64,000 nt of DNA, taken from NCBI RefSeq assembly GCF_004340465.1, contig NZ_SLVV01000005.1, positions 277,092-341,091 on the forward strand, written 5' to 3'. Below are positions 27,706 to 36,611 of this stretch, piece after piece. The notes under the pieces were generated by a model. That model did no database searches. It was not told where the DNA came from and saw only the letters and a program-made list of their open reading frames with translations. This stretch comes from Mesobacillus foraminis. Lineage in GTDB: Bacteria > Bacillota > Bacilli > Bacillales > Cytobacillaceae. Each line of letters opens with the position of its first letter. The first letter of the stretch is position 1. A program made the translations under genes and the position numbers.

Positions 27706-29295
27706 CTATTCCTCGGTTAGCCAAGTCCGCAATAATTTTGCAAAATCCTCGGGTTTTTCTTTCGCCATTTTTTCTAGCTGCTTTTTCCTAAGTGTTCCTT
27801 CATTATCATTCTCTCGGTTGACATCTGGCACATGTATTGGTTCCGGTATTTCATCTATTACGGCTTCTTCTGCCACAGCCTTTCTCCGCGAATGGATGAA
27901 GAGGAAGAGTACAGTCAATAGTGCTGCCAGGAGAACCCCGCCTGCCGCATATATCCACCAAGGGATACTTGCTTCAGGCTGATCGCTGAATTCGATTTTG
28001 CCATTGAAGGGCTGTACCGATACCACAATTTTTTCCTGTACGGCCTCATCCGTAAGCGCTTCGCCAGTTGTGCTTTTATCGATTGTTGTCCTAACGATCG
28101 TACCAAGTATCTTTGTTATATCGTCTACACGGTCCTGCGGCAGTGAGGCTGGATCCTCGGGATTTGGCGGCTCAACCATGACCTGGATGCCAAGGTCCCT
28201 GACTTTATAAGGGCTTTCTACTATTTCTTTCCGTATTCTATTTACTTCATTATTGATCGTTTCTTCTACTTTCTCGTAATCTCCATTGCCATTGGTGCCT
28301 TCAAGGTAGGTAGTGCCCGCATCGGCAGGGTCTTCTGCCTGCGGAACTCCTCCAGCCTGTTCTCCATTGCCAGTGAAAGTTTCCGTAATCCGCTGCGCAC
28401 TGATTGCGATGCCTTCCATATTTTCTTCATCAACTGGCTGAACAAGGTTTTCTTCCCTGTTTTCCTGGGTGAAATCAATATCGGCTGTAACTGATACGAT
28501 CACTTTGTCATGGCCAATCAGCGTTCCAAGCATATTCTGTACCTGGCGCTGCACATCCCTCTGAACTTCAAGCTTCACCTCATTTTGTGAAGCAAAAGAA
28601 GCGCCGCTGGAATTTTCTTCATTTTTCAAATCAAAATACTCAAAGTATTGATTCATAATGACGATATTATCAGTAGGAAGATTAGGAACGCTTTTTCCGA
28701 CAAGGTGGTAAAGTGCCTGTATCTGTTCTTCTTTAAAATTGTAACCAGGACTCGTATTCAGGACGATAGAAGCAGAGGCCTGCTCAGTTTCATCCCTTAC
28801 AAAGATCCCTTTTTCCGGCAGGTTGATCATGACTTTTGCATCTTTAACTCCCTCAATGCCTTTTATCAGGTCTCCCAGCTCTGTTTGCATAGCCTCCACT
28901 TTCAAAACATTGAATTCATTGTCTGTCATGCCAAGACCCGCGTTCTGGCTGAAAAACGAATAATCAATACTGCCAGATTTTGGGATACCTTCTGCTGCAA
29001 GCTCGACCTTTAATGTATCCACTGACTCCGAGGGAACCTTTATGGTTGTTCCGCCATCCGCTATCTCGGAAACAATTCCTCTGCCATCAAGACTTTCTTT
29101 AATTGCCCCTGTTTCAGATGGAGACAGATTGCTGTACAAGGGAACTAAAGTTGTCCTGCTGGTAAAATAGGCGACACTTATCCCAATCAATAAAACAAAC
29201 AAAAGAGACGCAATCAGCCCGACTCGCTGCTTCCCTGTGCGCCTTTTCCAAAAATCCTGAATTGGACTTAAATACCTTTGAAGTGTTTCTTTCAT
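27706..29295 (-). CDS. fliF: Flagellar MS-ring protein FliF
   Basis: FliF forms the membrane/supramembrane ring on which the basal body is built. The start is placed at the ATG encoding MKETLQRYLSP, with GGGGGA 5 bases upstream; a neighbouring ATG one codon earlier is also possible. The 529 residues show two membrane helices (about 25-45 and 440-460), YscJ/FliF ring-building motifs 'VPLYSNLSPSETGAIKESLD' and 'GLGMTDNEFNVLKVEAMQTE', and a C-terminal FliG-binding tail 'PEDFAKLLRTWL'. Confidence 0.97.
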   Translation of the reverse strand: MKETLQRYLSPIQDFWKRRTGKQRVGLIASLLFVLLIGISVAYFTSRTTLVPLYSNLSPSETGAIKESLDGRGIVSEIADGGTTIKVPSESVDTLKVELAAEGIPKSGSIDYSFFSQNAGLGMTDNEFNVLKVEAMQTELGDLIKGIEGVKDAKVMINLPEKGIFVRDETEQASASIVLNTSPGYNFKEEQIQALYHLVGKSVPNLPTDNIVIMNQYFEYFDLKNEENSSGASFASQNEVKLEVQRDVQRQVQNMLGTLIGHDKVIVSVTADIDFTQENREENLVQPVDEENMEGIAISAQRITETFTGNGEQAGGVPQAEDPADAGTTYLEGTNGNGDYEKVEETINNEVNRIRKEIVESPYKVRDLGIQVMVEPPNPEDPASLPQDRVDDITKILGTIVRTTIDKSTTGEALTDEAVQEKIVVSVQPFNGKIEFSDQPEASIPWWIYAAGGVLLAALLTVLFLFIHSRRKAVAEEAVIDEIPEPIHVPDVNRENDNEGTLRKKQLEKMAKEKPEDFAKLLRTWLTEE

Positions 29296-29368
29296 CATAA
29301 TCCCCCGGTTATTATGTCTCATCTTTTTTTACAGCTAATAACCGCTTCGTTAGTTCTTAGCTTTTCTA

Positions 29369-29683
29369 TCAGACTTGCATTCTCATCATTTCCTGGTATG
29401 CCTCAACAACTTTATTCCGAACCTCCAGTGTGGCCTGCAGGGTGACACTCGCTTTTTGTGAAGCAATCATGACCTGATGGAGGTCCACATTTTCCCCATT
29501 GGCCAGCTTATTTGTCATAAGATCTGATTTTGCCTGAGTTTCATTTAAATTTTCAAGAGATTTTTTTAATACGGACGCAAAACTCTTCTGTGCTTCGAAT
29601 GGTGTAGTAGAGTTGATTTTTTGAGCACCAGCCGATAGTGGCTTTATCGACTGTGATACTGGATTGAATGGACCAATATTCAT
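29369..29683 (-). CDS. fliE: Flagellar hook-basal body protein FliE
   Basis: FliE joins the MS ring to the rod and is an early export substrate. The 104-residue product is small and helical with the family's C-terminal signature 'DLHQVMIASQKASVTLQATL' and 'EVRNKVVEAYQEMMRMQV'. The start MNIGPFNPVSQSIKPL has AAGGAG upstream. It lies between flgC and fliF as in other Bacillus. Confidence 0.97.
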   Translation of the reverse strand: MNIGPFNPVSQSIKPLSAGAQKINSTTPFEAQKSFASVLKKSLENLNETQAKSDLMTNKLANGENVDLHQVMIASQKASVTLQATLEVRNKVVEAYQEMMRMQV

Positions 29684-29695
29684 TTAGGTTTCTCC

Positions 29696-30145
29696 TTATT
29701 TACCGATTTCCAGAGCCTTCATCATCATGCTCTTCGATGCATTAAAAACTGTTACATTTGCTTCATAAGATCTCGTTGCACTCACTAAATCAACCATTTC
29801 CCTTAAAGGATCTACATTTGGGTATGCCACATAGCCTTCAGCATCTGCGTCTGGATGTTCGGGGTTATAAACCATTTTTAAAGGGGTTTCCCGATCTTCG
29901 ATGATCCTGGAAACCTTGACACCTTCTCCGGCGCCTTCTGAATCAGACCGACCCATAGCCTTATTCAGGAAGGAGGAAAACTGCCCTTCTTGCGGCTGGA
30001 GAACTGCCAGCTTACGTCGATATGGCTCACCATTGGCTGCTCTGGTTGAGTCTACATTAGCCATGTTGGAGGAAATGATGTCCATTCTTAATCGCTGGGC
30101 ACTTAACGCCGAAGCCGTAGTATTCATGCTATGAAATATAGTCAT
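29696..30145 (-). CDS. flgC: Flagellar rod protein FlgC
   Basis: FlgC is a proximal rod subunit. The 149-residue protein shows the rod/hook N-terminal motif 'RLRMDIISSNMANVDSTRAA' (about residues 18-37) and a C-terminal 'EMVDLVSATRSYEANVTVFN' heptad region. The GGAGG ribosome binding site is the end of flgB. No unusual features. Confidence 0.97.
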   Translation of the reverse strand: MTIFHSMNTTASALSAQRLRMDIISSNMANVDSTRAANGEPYRRKLAVLQPQEGQFSSFLNKAMGRSDSEGAGEGVKVSRIIEDRETPLKMVYNPEHPDADAEGYVAYPNVDPLREMVDLVSATRSYEANVTVFNASKSMMMKALEIGK

Positions 30146-30148
30146 TCG

Positions 30149-30541
30149 TTACTTTCCTCCTTTAATTACAGTCTGGATAGTATTGAATTTCCCGTTTATT
30201 CGTTCAGTCAATGCATTATAGTAAATCTGGTTAGTGGCAAGATCAGCCATTTCTTTATCCAGGTCCACGCCATTTCCATTATGGTTATAAGCAGCATTCC
30301 TGATTTTAACAGGGGCGCCCGAACCTGCGTATCCCTGAAAATTAAAATGCCTGCTGTCTGTGCGCCTGCCTTCAAACTGTGCGTTAACAGCCATTTGCAA
30401 GGATGACCTGAAGCTGACGTCCTTTGCTTTATAATTTGGAGTATCTACATTGGCGATATTTTGTGAAATCACTTTTTGTTTCATGGATGAATAGTTCATC
30501 GCACTCTCCAAAGTGGAAATTGTTCCGGAAAATAAACTCAT
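30149..30541 (-). CDS. flgB: Flagellar rod protein FlgB, first gene of the fla/che operon
   Basis: FlgB is a proximal rod subunit exported early. The 130 residues carry the rod signature 'QKVISQNIANVDTPNYKAKD' (about residues 22-41) and a C-terminal helical segment 'LATNQIYYNALTERINGKFN'. The ATG has GAGGAG upstream. It is the first gene of the long operon; a sigma-A promoter lies about 85-115 bases upstream. Confidence 0.97.
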   Translation of the reverse strand: MSLFSGTISTLESAMNYSSMKQKVISQNIANVDTPNYKAKDVSFRSSLQMAVNAQFEGRRTDSRHFNFQGYAGSGAPVKIRNAAYNHNGNGVDLDKEMADLATNQIYYNALTERINGKFNTIQTVIKGGK

Positions 30542-30579
30542 TTTCTTTACTCCTCGTATAAATCTAAAAACTTAATTAA

Positions 30580-30610
30580 TTGTAGAAATTTGTAGATATT
30601 TGCAGACTCG
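30580..30610 (-). repeat. Three 10-bp direct repeats in the fla/che leader
   Basis: On the + strand TGTAGAAATT, TGTAGATATT and TGCAGACTCG follow one another at exact 10-base intervals (30581, 30591, 30601). They lie between the predicted transcription start and flgB, so they are in the mRNA leader as well as on one DNA face. Function unknown. Confidence 0.55.
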
Positions 30611-30626
30611 CGTCGTTACCTTCCTA

Positions 30627-30655
30627 ATTGTAATGAATCTGAAATAATATGTCTA
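30627..30655 (-). promoter_or_regulatory. Sigma-A promoter of the fla/che operon
   Basis: On the minus strand TAGACA (30650-30655) and TACAAT (30627-30632) are separated by exactly 17 bases. The predicted start near 30620 gives a leader of about 80 bases before flgB. This is the only strong sigma-A match close to flgB. Confidence 0.75.
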
Positions 30656-30682
30656 TGCAGTTTATTATTATTTTCTTCACGT

Positions 30683-30711
30683 ATATCGAGCGCAGCAAGT
30701 ATAGGTCTAAA
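30683..30711 (-). promoter_or_regulatory. Possible sigma-D promoter upstream of flgB
   Basis: On the minus strand GCTCGATAT (30683-30691) resembles the sigma-D -10 GCCGATAT, and TTTAGA (30706-30711) lies 14 bases upstream as a weak match to the TAAA -35. B. subtilis has a sigma-D promoter in the same place. The -35 match is poor, so this is tentative. Confidence 0.35.
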
Positions 30712-30772
30712 GTACTAATTGTTGAAATACAGACATTTTCAAGCCCCGAAAAGCACTAAATCCCTACTACAT

Positions 30773-30779
30773 TTCGACA
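30773..30779 (-). promoter_or_regulatory. Possible Spo0A box upstream of fla/che
   Basis: TGTCGAA on the minus strand equals the Spo0A box. It lies about 120 bases upstream of the fla/che -35 element. A 7-mer can occur by chance, so this is only a pointer. Confidence 0.2.
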
Positions 30780-30931
30780 TTTTTTGATGAAAACCACCTC
30801 TGTTATCATACTTTTTACCCAACACTATGAATCGAGCATTACTTTTATACTACATAAAAAAATCCACTATTTTGCCTTTGGAAAGTTATACCACTCATAC
30901 ATCGATCATAATTTTGTAATAAAATTGTCAC

Positions 30932-30961
30932 AAAAAAAACCGTCTATCCAAAGACGGTTTC
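30932..30961 (-). terminator. Terminator of the candidate small RNA between codY and flgB
   Basis: On the minus strand AAACCGTCT and AGACGGTTT form a perfect 9-bp stem with a 6-base loop, followed by eight or more T. The + strand reading has only three T, so the terminator works toward flgB. It stops transcription arriving from the codY side before the flagellar promoter. Confidence 0.85.
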
Positions 30962-31020
30962 AGATTGCAGACAAAAGGGTTCGGAACGCTTCCCATTCCA
31001 AACCCCTTTTGTTGGTTAAT
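30932..31020 (-). ncRNA. Candidate small structured RNA between codY and flgB
   Basis: The stretch holds two hairpins in a row on the minus strand: a 16-bp stem with one bulge (arms ACAAAAGGGGTTTGGAA and TTCCGAACCCTTTTGT, 30971-31012) and, 10 bases later, an intrinsic terminator. A weak promoter-like pair GTGACA-N17-GATAAA lies just upstream (about 31025-31053). It is not the codY terminator, which is at 31203-31278. I recognise no riboswitch or known RNA family. A trailing part of a longer codY read-through transcript is the alternative. Confidence 0.4.
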
Positions 31021-31202
31021 AGAACTTTATCGAGTTTTCCATGATTAGTGTCACTAGATCCAGTTGCCCATCTGTTTCAGGTTCAAGACAGCGAAACTAA
31101 AACAAGCTAGTCTAAGGCAACCCTATCTTATTGATTTCGGAGGTTTGTTTTTTTCGAAAGCGTGTGGAACGCATATCAACATCCTCTATTTAGATGCAAA
31201 AA

Positions 31203-31278
31203 AGACTGCAGAGGCAATCTCGATCTTAGTCAAGATTGTCTACAGTCTAAAACCCGCCTATTTAAAGACGGGTTTTTT
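31203..31278 (-). terminator. Tandem terminators after codY
   Basis: Two hairpins follow the codY stop on the minus strand. The first has arms AAACCCG and CGGGTTT (about 31249-31278) and four T. The second is long (arms AGACTGTAGACAATCT and AGATTGCCTCTGCAGTCT, about 31203-31245) with six T. The first also reads as a terminator on the + strand. About 240 bases of gene-free sequence follow before the candidate small RNA. Confidence 0.75.
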
Positions 31279-31285
31279 CAGTGCC

Positions 31286-32065
31286 TTAGTTTGCTTTCAG
31301 TTTTTCAAGTTCAAACAGGAACTTATCGTTCAGAACCTTTATGTAGGTTCCTTTCATACCAAGTGATCGGGACTCGATAACGCCGGCACTTTCGAGCTTG
31401 CGAAGGGCATTTACGATTACAGAACGAGTAATGCCCACGCGGTCAGCTATTTTAGAAGCGACGAGCAATCCTTCCTTGCCATTAAGCTCTTCAAAGATGT
31501 GTTCAATGGCTTCAAGCTCGCTGTATGACAGGGAACTGATCGCCATCTGTACGACTGCCTTGCTGCGGGCTTCTTCCTCGATTTCCTCTGCTTTTTCTCG
31601 AAGAATTTCCATCCCTACAACAGTGGCACCGTATTCAGCAAGAATTAGATCATCATCCTGGAAAGGCTCTTCAAGCCGGCCCAGCAGCAGGGTGCCCAGA
31701 CGTTCACCGCCGCCGATAATTGGAACAATGGTTGTTAATCCATTTTGGAACAGATCCTTGTTTTCAACAGGGAATACCGTGTATTGGCTATCAACATCCA
31801 GGTTTGATGAAGTTTCCTGGATATTAAACAACCCATTAGTATACTCCTCAGGGAATTGGCGGTCCTCAAGCATCTGTTTCATACGGTCATTTTCTATTTG
31901 CTGGTTGACAGCAAATCCCAGAAGCTTCCCTCGGCGGCTGACAACAAAAATATTGGCTTCAATCACTTCGGATAAGGTTTCGGCCATTTCTTTAAAGTTA
32001 ACAGGCTTCCCAGCCGCTTTTTGAAGCATAGCATTGATTTTCCTAGTTTTTGAAAGTAAGTCCAT
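31286..32065 (-). CDS. codY: GTP- and branched-chain-amino-acid-responsive repressor CodY
   Basis: CodY represses nutrient-adaptation genes when GTP and Ile/Leu/Val are plentiful; in B. subtilis it also represses fla/che. The 259-residue protein has the N-terminal GAF domain (about 1-155; '[20 protein letters not shown]' at the start) that binds branched-chain amino acids and a C-terminal winged helix with recognition region '[20 protein letters not shown]' (about 203-222), the invariant CodY DNA-binding motif. AGGAGG precedes the ATG. Last gene of the trmFO-xerC-hslVU-codY cluster and immediately upstream of fla/che. Confidence 0.98.
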   Translation of the reverse strand: MDLLSKTRKINAMLQKAAGKPVNFKEMAETLSEVIEANIFVVSRRGKLLGFAVNQQIENDRMKQMLEDRQFPEEYTNGLFNIQETSSNLDVDSQYTVFPVENKDLFQNGLTTIVPIIGGGERLGTLLLGRLEEPFQDDDLILAEYGATVVGMEILREKAEEIEEEARSKAVVQMAISSLSYSELEAIEHIFEELNGKEGLLVASKIADRVGITRSVIVNALRKLESAGVIESRSLGMKGTYIKVLNDKFLFELEKLKAN

Positions 32066-32184
32066 TAATTCTTCCTCCTATTTGCATTGGCAAATCTTCT
32101 ATATGTTTAAATTTTATCTACATTTTGATTGCAGGCAGGTACGTTATGTCTCTACCCTCAACCTAATTACCTAAACCAAGCTGT

Positions 32185-33588
32185 TTACAATATAAACCTG
32201 CTTAGGTCTTTGTTGCGTGAAATGGCACCAAGTTTTTCTTCAACATACTGAGGGGTGATGACGATCTTCTCCATTGAAATATCTGGAGCTTCGAAGCTAA
32301 GGTCTTCGAGAAGTTTCTCCAGTATCGTATGGAGGCGTCTTGCGCCTATATTGTCCGTATTCTGGTTCACTTCAAATGCTACTTCCGCTACCTTACGAAT
32401 AGCTTCGTCAGAAAATTCAATTTGTATACCTTCTGTTTCCAATAATGCTTGATATTGCTTTATCAAGGCATTATCCGGTTCAACCAGGATACGATAAAAA
32501 TCATCTACCGTCAGCTTTGTCAGCTCAACCCGAATTGGGAAGCGCCCTTGCAGCTCTGGAATTAAATCTGACGGTTTCGCAATATGGAAGGCCCCTGCGG
32601 CAATAAACAGGACATGATCTGTTTTGACCGGTCCGTATTTAGTCACGACAGTTGAACCTTCTACAACAGGGAGAATATCCCTCTGAACCCCTTCCCTGGA
32701 CACATCAGCCGATGAGCCGCCCGAACTGCGGCTGGCAATCTTATCAATCTCATCTATAAAAATAATCCCTGACTGTTCAGCACGGTTTGCCGCTTCCTGA
32801 GTCACCTCGTCCATGTCGATGAGCTTTTGGGCTTCTTCATTGATAAGAACTTTTCTTGCTTCGTGGACCGCCAGCTTTCTTTTCTTTCGCTTCTTTGGCA
32901 TCAGGTTGCTCAATGCATCCTGCATATTCATGCCCATTTGCTCCATGCCTGACCCTTGAAGCATATCAAACATGGATGGTGCCTGCTCTTCCACTTCAAC
33001 GGTCACTAATTCGTTTTCAAGTTCTCCAAGCTCAAGCTTTTGTTTAATTGCTTTTCGCTTTTCACTCAGATTCAAATCCTCTGTGCTTGATGAATCCTGT
33101 TCTGGCTGAGCATTGCCGCCAAACAGCATTTCGAGAGGATTTTTATAATTTGCGTTTTTCTTTGCAGAAGGCACCAGGAGTTCAACGAGACGGCGATTAG
33201 CATTAACTTCCGCACGTTCCTTTACGTTAAGCATCTTTTCTTCCTTAACCAGCCGCACTGAAGTCTCAACCAGGTCCCTTACCATGGATTCCACATCGCG
33301 GCCCACGTAGCCCACTTCAGTGAATTTAGTGGCTTCAACTTTAATAAAAGGCGCACGGACCAACTTGGCCATTCTCCTGGCGATTTCGGTTTTCCCGACA
33401 CCTGTAGGCCCAATCATCAAGATATTCTTGGGGCTGATTTCATCTCGGAGGTTTTCAGGCAGCAAACTTCTGCGGTAGCGGTTCCTTAATGCAACAGCAA
33501 CAGCTTTCTTCGCTTCCTTTTGGCCAATAATATATTGATCAAGACGCTCAACGATTTGCCTTGGAGTTAAATTGCCCATCACTTTCAT
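32185..33588 (-). CDS. hslU: ATP-dependent protease ATPase subunit HslU (ClpY)
   Basis: HslU unfolds substrates for the HslV peptidase. The start is placed at ATG 33588 ([13 protein letters not shown]), preceded by GGAGG at 7 bases, giving 467 residues as in B. subtilis ClpY. Walker A is GPTGVGKT at 60-67, the gate motif is GYVGRD, and Walker B '[14 protein letters not shown]' lies in the middle, after the inserted I domain (about 110-240). The C-terminal 'DLSRFIL' tail is the HslV-activating end. It is the partner of the gene directly upstream. Confidence 0.98.
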   Translation of the reverse strand: MKVMGNLTPRQIVERLDQYIIGQKEAKKAVAVALRNRYRRSLLPENLRDEISPKNILMIGPTGVGKTEIARRMAKLVRAPFIKVEATKFTEVGYVGRDVESMVRDLVETSVRLVKEEKMLNVKERAEVNANRRLVELLVPSAKKNANYKNPLEMLFGGNAQPEQDSSSTEDLNLSEKRKAIKQKLELGELENELVTVEVEEQAPSMFDMLQGSGMEQMGMNMQDALSNLMPKKRKKRKLAVHEARKVLINEEAQKLIDMDEVTQEAANRAEQSGIIFIDEIDKIASRSSGGSSADVSREGVQRDILPVVEGSTVVTKYGPVKTDHVLFIAAGAFHIAKPSDLIPELQGRFPIRVELTKLTVDDFYRILVEPDNALIKQYQALLETEGIQIEFSDEAIRKVAEVAFEVNQNTDNIGARRLHTILEKLLEDLSFEAPDISMEKIVITPQYVEEKLGAISRNKDLSRFIL

Positions 33589-33601
33589 GTTGCTCCCTCC
33601 C

Positions 33602-34144
33602 CTACAATTCTTCCACAATAATGTTGGTATTCGTGTACACACAAATATCGGCAGCAATTTCAAGAGCTGCCTTGGCTATCTCTGTGGCTGTGAGGTGGTC
33701 TCCGGCATATTGTTTCAAAGACCTGCCTGCTGCCAATGCATAATTACCGCCCGAACCGATTGCCAGTATGCCGTCATCCGGTTCAATGACCTCTCCTGTA
33801 CCGGAAACCAGCAGCATTCCATCGGCATTCATAACAATAAGCATGGCTTCAAGCTGCCTAAGCATTTTGTCCCCTCTCCATTGCTTCGCGAGCTCCACAG
33901 CAGCACGCTGAAGACTGCCGTTATATTCTTCAAGCTTTGCTTCAAACATTTCAAACAATGTGAATGCATCTGCAACGGATCCAGCAAACCCTGCAATTAC
34001 TTTTCCGTTGAAAAGTTTCCTAACTTTGCGTGCCGTATGCTTCATTACGACTGCATTTCCGAAGGTGACTTGTCCGTCACCTGACATAGCGCACGTTCCT
34101 TTATGCTGCACAGCAAAAATGGTGGTTGCATGAAATTGAGACAT
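33602..34144 (-). CDS. hslV: HslV (ClpQ/CodW) protease subunit with N-terminal serine
   Basis: HslV is the proteasome-like peptidase of the HslUV complex. The 180-residue protein begins [16 protein letters not shown]. As in Bacillus CodW, the residue after the initiator Met is Ser rather than starting directly at the Thr used by E. coli HslV; Bacillus CodW is known to use its N-terminal Ser. The '[20 protein letters not shown]' block and '[14 protein letters not shown]' are typical. It lies 13 bases upstream of hslU. Confidence 0.97.
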   Translation of the reverse strand: MSQFHATTIFAVQHKGTCAMSGDGQVTFGNAVVMKHTARKVRKLFNGKVIAGFAGSVADAFTLFEMFEAKLEEYNGSLQRAAVELAKQWRGDKMLRQLEAMLIVMNADGMLLVSGTGEVIEPDDGILAIGSGGNYALAAGRSLKQYAGDHLTATEIAKAALEIAADICVYTNTNIIVEEL

Positions 34145-34164
34145 CCCTTTACCTCCTTGGATTC

Positions 34165-35067
34165 CTATGCCCTTGGATGGGTGGACATATAGGTCCGTCT
34201 TAAATGTTCATTGGTAACATGTGTATAGATCTGTGTTGACGAAAGGAAAGCATGGCCCAGCAACTCCTGGACGGTTCTCATGTCGGCACCGTTGCTGAGC
34301 ATATGGGTTGCGAATGTATGCCTTAATTTATGCGGGTGGATTTTCCCGCGTAAAGCCGAGTTCTCAAAAATTTTGTTTAATGCCTCTCGGAGCCCCCTGT
34401 CTGTCAAGGGCCCTCCCCGAAAGTTAACAAAAAGGAAACCATGATCTTCTTTGTCCTTCAGCAATTCCTTCCTGGCTGTTTTTATGTACCTCTCCAGTTC
34501 ATCATGGGCGAAGCTCCCAAAAGGGACATACCTTTCTTTGCTGCCCTTGCCGTGCACAAGGACAGTAGACAAATAAAAATCAAGATCGGAAAGACGGATC
34601 TTGCAGCATTCACTAACACGAATACCGGTGGCATAAAGCAATTCAAGTATTGCCTTATTCCTCCTGCCCAAGGCTGTTTCCGTTTCACATGCAGCAAAAA
34701 GCAGCTCCAGTTCCTGTTCATAAAAAAATCCTGGATGCCGTTTTTCGGATTTAGGAATGGAAACAAGTGCGAAAGGATTTTCCTCCACCTTTTTTTCCCG
34801 GAGCAAAAACTTGAAAAAGGTTCGAAGGCAGGAAATTTTTCGTGCCACTGTTTTTCTTGCAAGCTGTTTCTCATGCAGCCCTGTAAGATAAATTCTCACA
34901 TCTGAATATTGAACATCCTGCAGTCGGTCAATGGCTTGCTCATTCATGAACATGAAAAAATTACTAATGTCATGATGGTAATGCTCAATAGTATATTGTG
35001 AGTAATTTTTCTCGATTTGTAAATATTCTATAAATAACTTTAAAGAAATGTTCACATTTTCACTCAG
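34165..35067 (-). CDS. xerC: Tyrosine recombinase XerC (CodV)
   Basis: XerC resolves chromosome dimers at dif with XerD. The catalytic residues of the tyrosine recombinase are visible: Arg in '[15 protein letters not shown]', His/Arg in '[14 protein letters not shown]', His in '[11 protein letters not shown]' and the Tyr nucleophile in 'TQIYTHV'. The N-terminal SAM-like domain opens '[20 protein letters not shown]'. The start is uncertain: GAGGTG is ideally placed for a CTG at 35067 (300 residues, near B. subtilis length 304), whereas the upstream ATG at 35103 has only AGGG at 10 bases. A GTG at 35049 is further away. Confidence 0.93.
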   Translation of the reverse strand: MSENVNISLKLFIEYLQIEKNYSQYTIEHYHHDISNFFMFMNEQAIDRLQDVQYSDVRIYLTGLHEKQLARKTVARKISCLRTFFKFLLREKKVEENPFALVSIPKSEKRHPGFFYEQELELLFAACETETALGRRNKAILELLYATGIRVSECCKIRLSDLDFYLSTVLVHGKGSKERYVPFGSFAHDELERYIKTARKELLKDKEDHGFLFVNFRGGPLTDRGLREALNKIFENSALRGKIHPHKLRHTFATHMLSNGADMRTVQELLGHAFLSSTQIYTHVTNEHLRRTYMSTHPRA

Positions 35068-35129
35068 TATAATCACCTCACAAGGGCTACTAAATAGTAA
35101 CATATTCAAGCAGCCCTGTGCAATATTAT

Positions 35130-36437
35130 TTACAAATTTTTCGCAAAGTTCTGAATTGTTTCCAACGCGCGTTTGGCATGCTGCTCGTTTCTTTCCTGTT
35201 TGGCCTTAATTTTCATTGGCAGATCTGGAAAAAGCCCAAAGTTAGCATTCATCGGCTGGAAGTTTTTCGCATTTGTGCTTGTTATATAGTGAGCCATACT
35301 TCCCATGGCTGTTTCAGCAGGGAACTCTAAAGGATCTTCGCCTTTAACCAGCCTTGCTGCATTTATACCGGCAATCAGGCCGCTTGCTGCAGATTCCACG
35401 TAACCTTCAACCCCTGTCATTTGACCGGCAAAGAATAGGTCGTCGCGGTCTTTAAATTGATAGGTTGCTTTTAACACTTTCGGTGAATTAATGAAGGTAT
35501 TTCGGTGCATGACTCCATACCGTACAATTTCTGCATTTTCAAGTCCAGGTATTAAGCGAATCACTTCTTTTTGCGGTCCCCATTTAAGATGTGTCTGAAA
35601 GCCCACAATATTATAAAGAGTTCCCGCTGCATCATCCTGGCGAAGTTGAACAACCGCATAAGGCCGCTTTCCTGTTTTAGGATCCTCAAGACCCACTGGC
35701 TTCATCGGCCCGAATAGCATTGTCTTTTTTCCTCGGTTTGCCATCACTTCGATCGGCATACAGCCCTCAAAGAAAATTTCTTTTTCAAATTCTTTCAGAG
35801 GCACCGTTTCAGCTGCTATTAACGCCTCATAGAAAGTGTTAAACTCTTCCTCGGTCATCGGGCAGTTTAAGTATGCCGCTTCTCCTTTATCGTACCTGGA
35901 CTTCAAGTAAACCTTGTCCATATCAATACTGTCCTTCTCCAGAATTGGAGCAGCAGCATCATAAAAATACAGATATTCTTCCCCTGTAAGTTCCTTCAGC
36001 CCTTTGGACAGTGCTTCACTTGTCAGCGGGCCCGTTGCTATGATGACAGGACCTTCGGGTATGCCAGTCATTTCTTCATTAACGACTGACACATTGGGAT
36101 GATTTTTTACAAGCTCTGTCACCCTGGCAGCGAATTCATGGCGGTCCACTGCCAAGGCTCCGCCGGCAGGGACGGAACAGGCATCAGCCGACCCAATGAT
36201 GACGGAGTCCAGAAGCCTCATTTCTTCTTTTAAAACACCTACTGCATTTGTCAGCGTATTGGCTCTCAGTGAATTGCTGCAAACCAATTCTGCAAATTTA
36301 TCTGTATGATGGGCTGGTGTCTGCCTGACAGGCCTCATCTCATAAAGCCTGACCTTGATTCCTCTCTTGGCCAGCTGCCAGGCTGCTTCGCTGCCTGCAA
36401 GGCCTGCGCCAATGACGGTAACTGTTGCTTCTGTCAT
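35130..36437 (-). CDS. trmFO: Methylenetetrahydrofolate-tRNA-(uracil-5-)-methyltransferase TrmFO
   Basis: TrmFO makes ribothymidine at position 54 of tRNA using methylene-THF and FADH2. The 435-residue product has an N-terminal Rossmann FAD motif '[20 protein letters not shown]' (about residues 10-29), the Cys-containing '[15 protein letters not shown]' (about 53-67), and '[16 protein letters not shown]' (about 225-240). The C-terminal '[10 protein letters not shown]' block is normal. It leads the trmFO-xerC-hslVU-codY cluster and has its own promoter. Confidence 0.98.
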   Translation of the reverse strand: MTEATVTVIGAGLAGSEAAWQLAKRGIKVRLYEMRPVRQTPAHHTDKFAELVCSNSLRANTLTNAVGVLKEEMRLLDSVIIGSADACSVPAGGALAVDRHEFAARVTELVKNHPNVSVVNEEMTGIPEGPVIIATGPLTSEALSKGLKELTGEEYLYFYDAAAPILEKDSIDMDKVYLKSRYDKGEAAYLNCPMTEEEFNTFYEALIAAETVPLKEFEKEIFFEGCMPIEVMANRGKKTMLFGPMKPVGLEDPKTGKRPYAVVQLRQDDAAGTLYNIVGFQTHLKWGPQKEVIRLIPGLENAEIVRYGVMHRNTFINSPKVLKATYQFKDRDDLFFAGQMTGVEGYVESAASGLIAGINAARLVKGEDPLEFPAETAMGSMAHYITSTNAKNFQPMNANFGLFPDLPMKIKAKQERNEQHAKRALETIQNFAKNL

Positions 36438-36488
36438 TTCAAATCCTCCAGTTGTTTCTTATATTAAAAATACAATGATAATATTTTA

Positions 36489-36520
36489 CCCTCAATAGTC
36501 CATTTTGCACTTTACAGTAC
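36489..36520 (-). promoter_or_regulatory. Probable sigma-A promoter of trmFO
   Basis: On the minus strand TTGAGG and TATTTT are separated by 17 bases, about 40-70 bases upstream of trmFO. Both hexamers are moderate matches. The position within the 172-base gap and the topA terminator just upstream support a promoter here; the exact boxes are approximate. Confidence 0.4.
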
Positions 36521-36582
36521 GAAATTAAAAGAAAAAAGTTTCAAACTGAGAAAATTTGATTTTAACATACATTCAATCAAAA

Positions 36583-36611
36583 GGAAAAGAGTGAGCATTT
36601 TTGCTCACTCT
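36583..36611 (-). terminator. Terminator of topA
   Basis: The 10-bp stem AGAGTGAGCA / TGCTCACTCT (36588-36597 and 36602-36611) with a 4-base loop begins inside the topA stop codon. It is followed on the minus strand by TTTCCTTTTG, a modest T-rich tail. Confidence 0.8.

Noticed and set aside
30971-31012. The strong hairpin as part of a T-box or cyclic-di-GMP riboswitch upstream of fla/che
   Set aside because: No T-box AGGGTGG motif and no GEMM conserved core were found; the terminator after it precedes the flagellar promoter, so it cannot control that transcript directly.
31112-31174. 20-codon minus-strand open frame with an AGAGGAT ribosome-binding-like motif between codY and flgB
   Set aside because: Too short to distinguish from chance; no recognisable peptide and no convincing promoter. 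Kept only as part of the gene-free codY-flgB gap.
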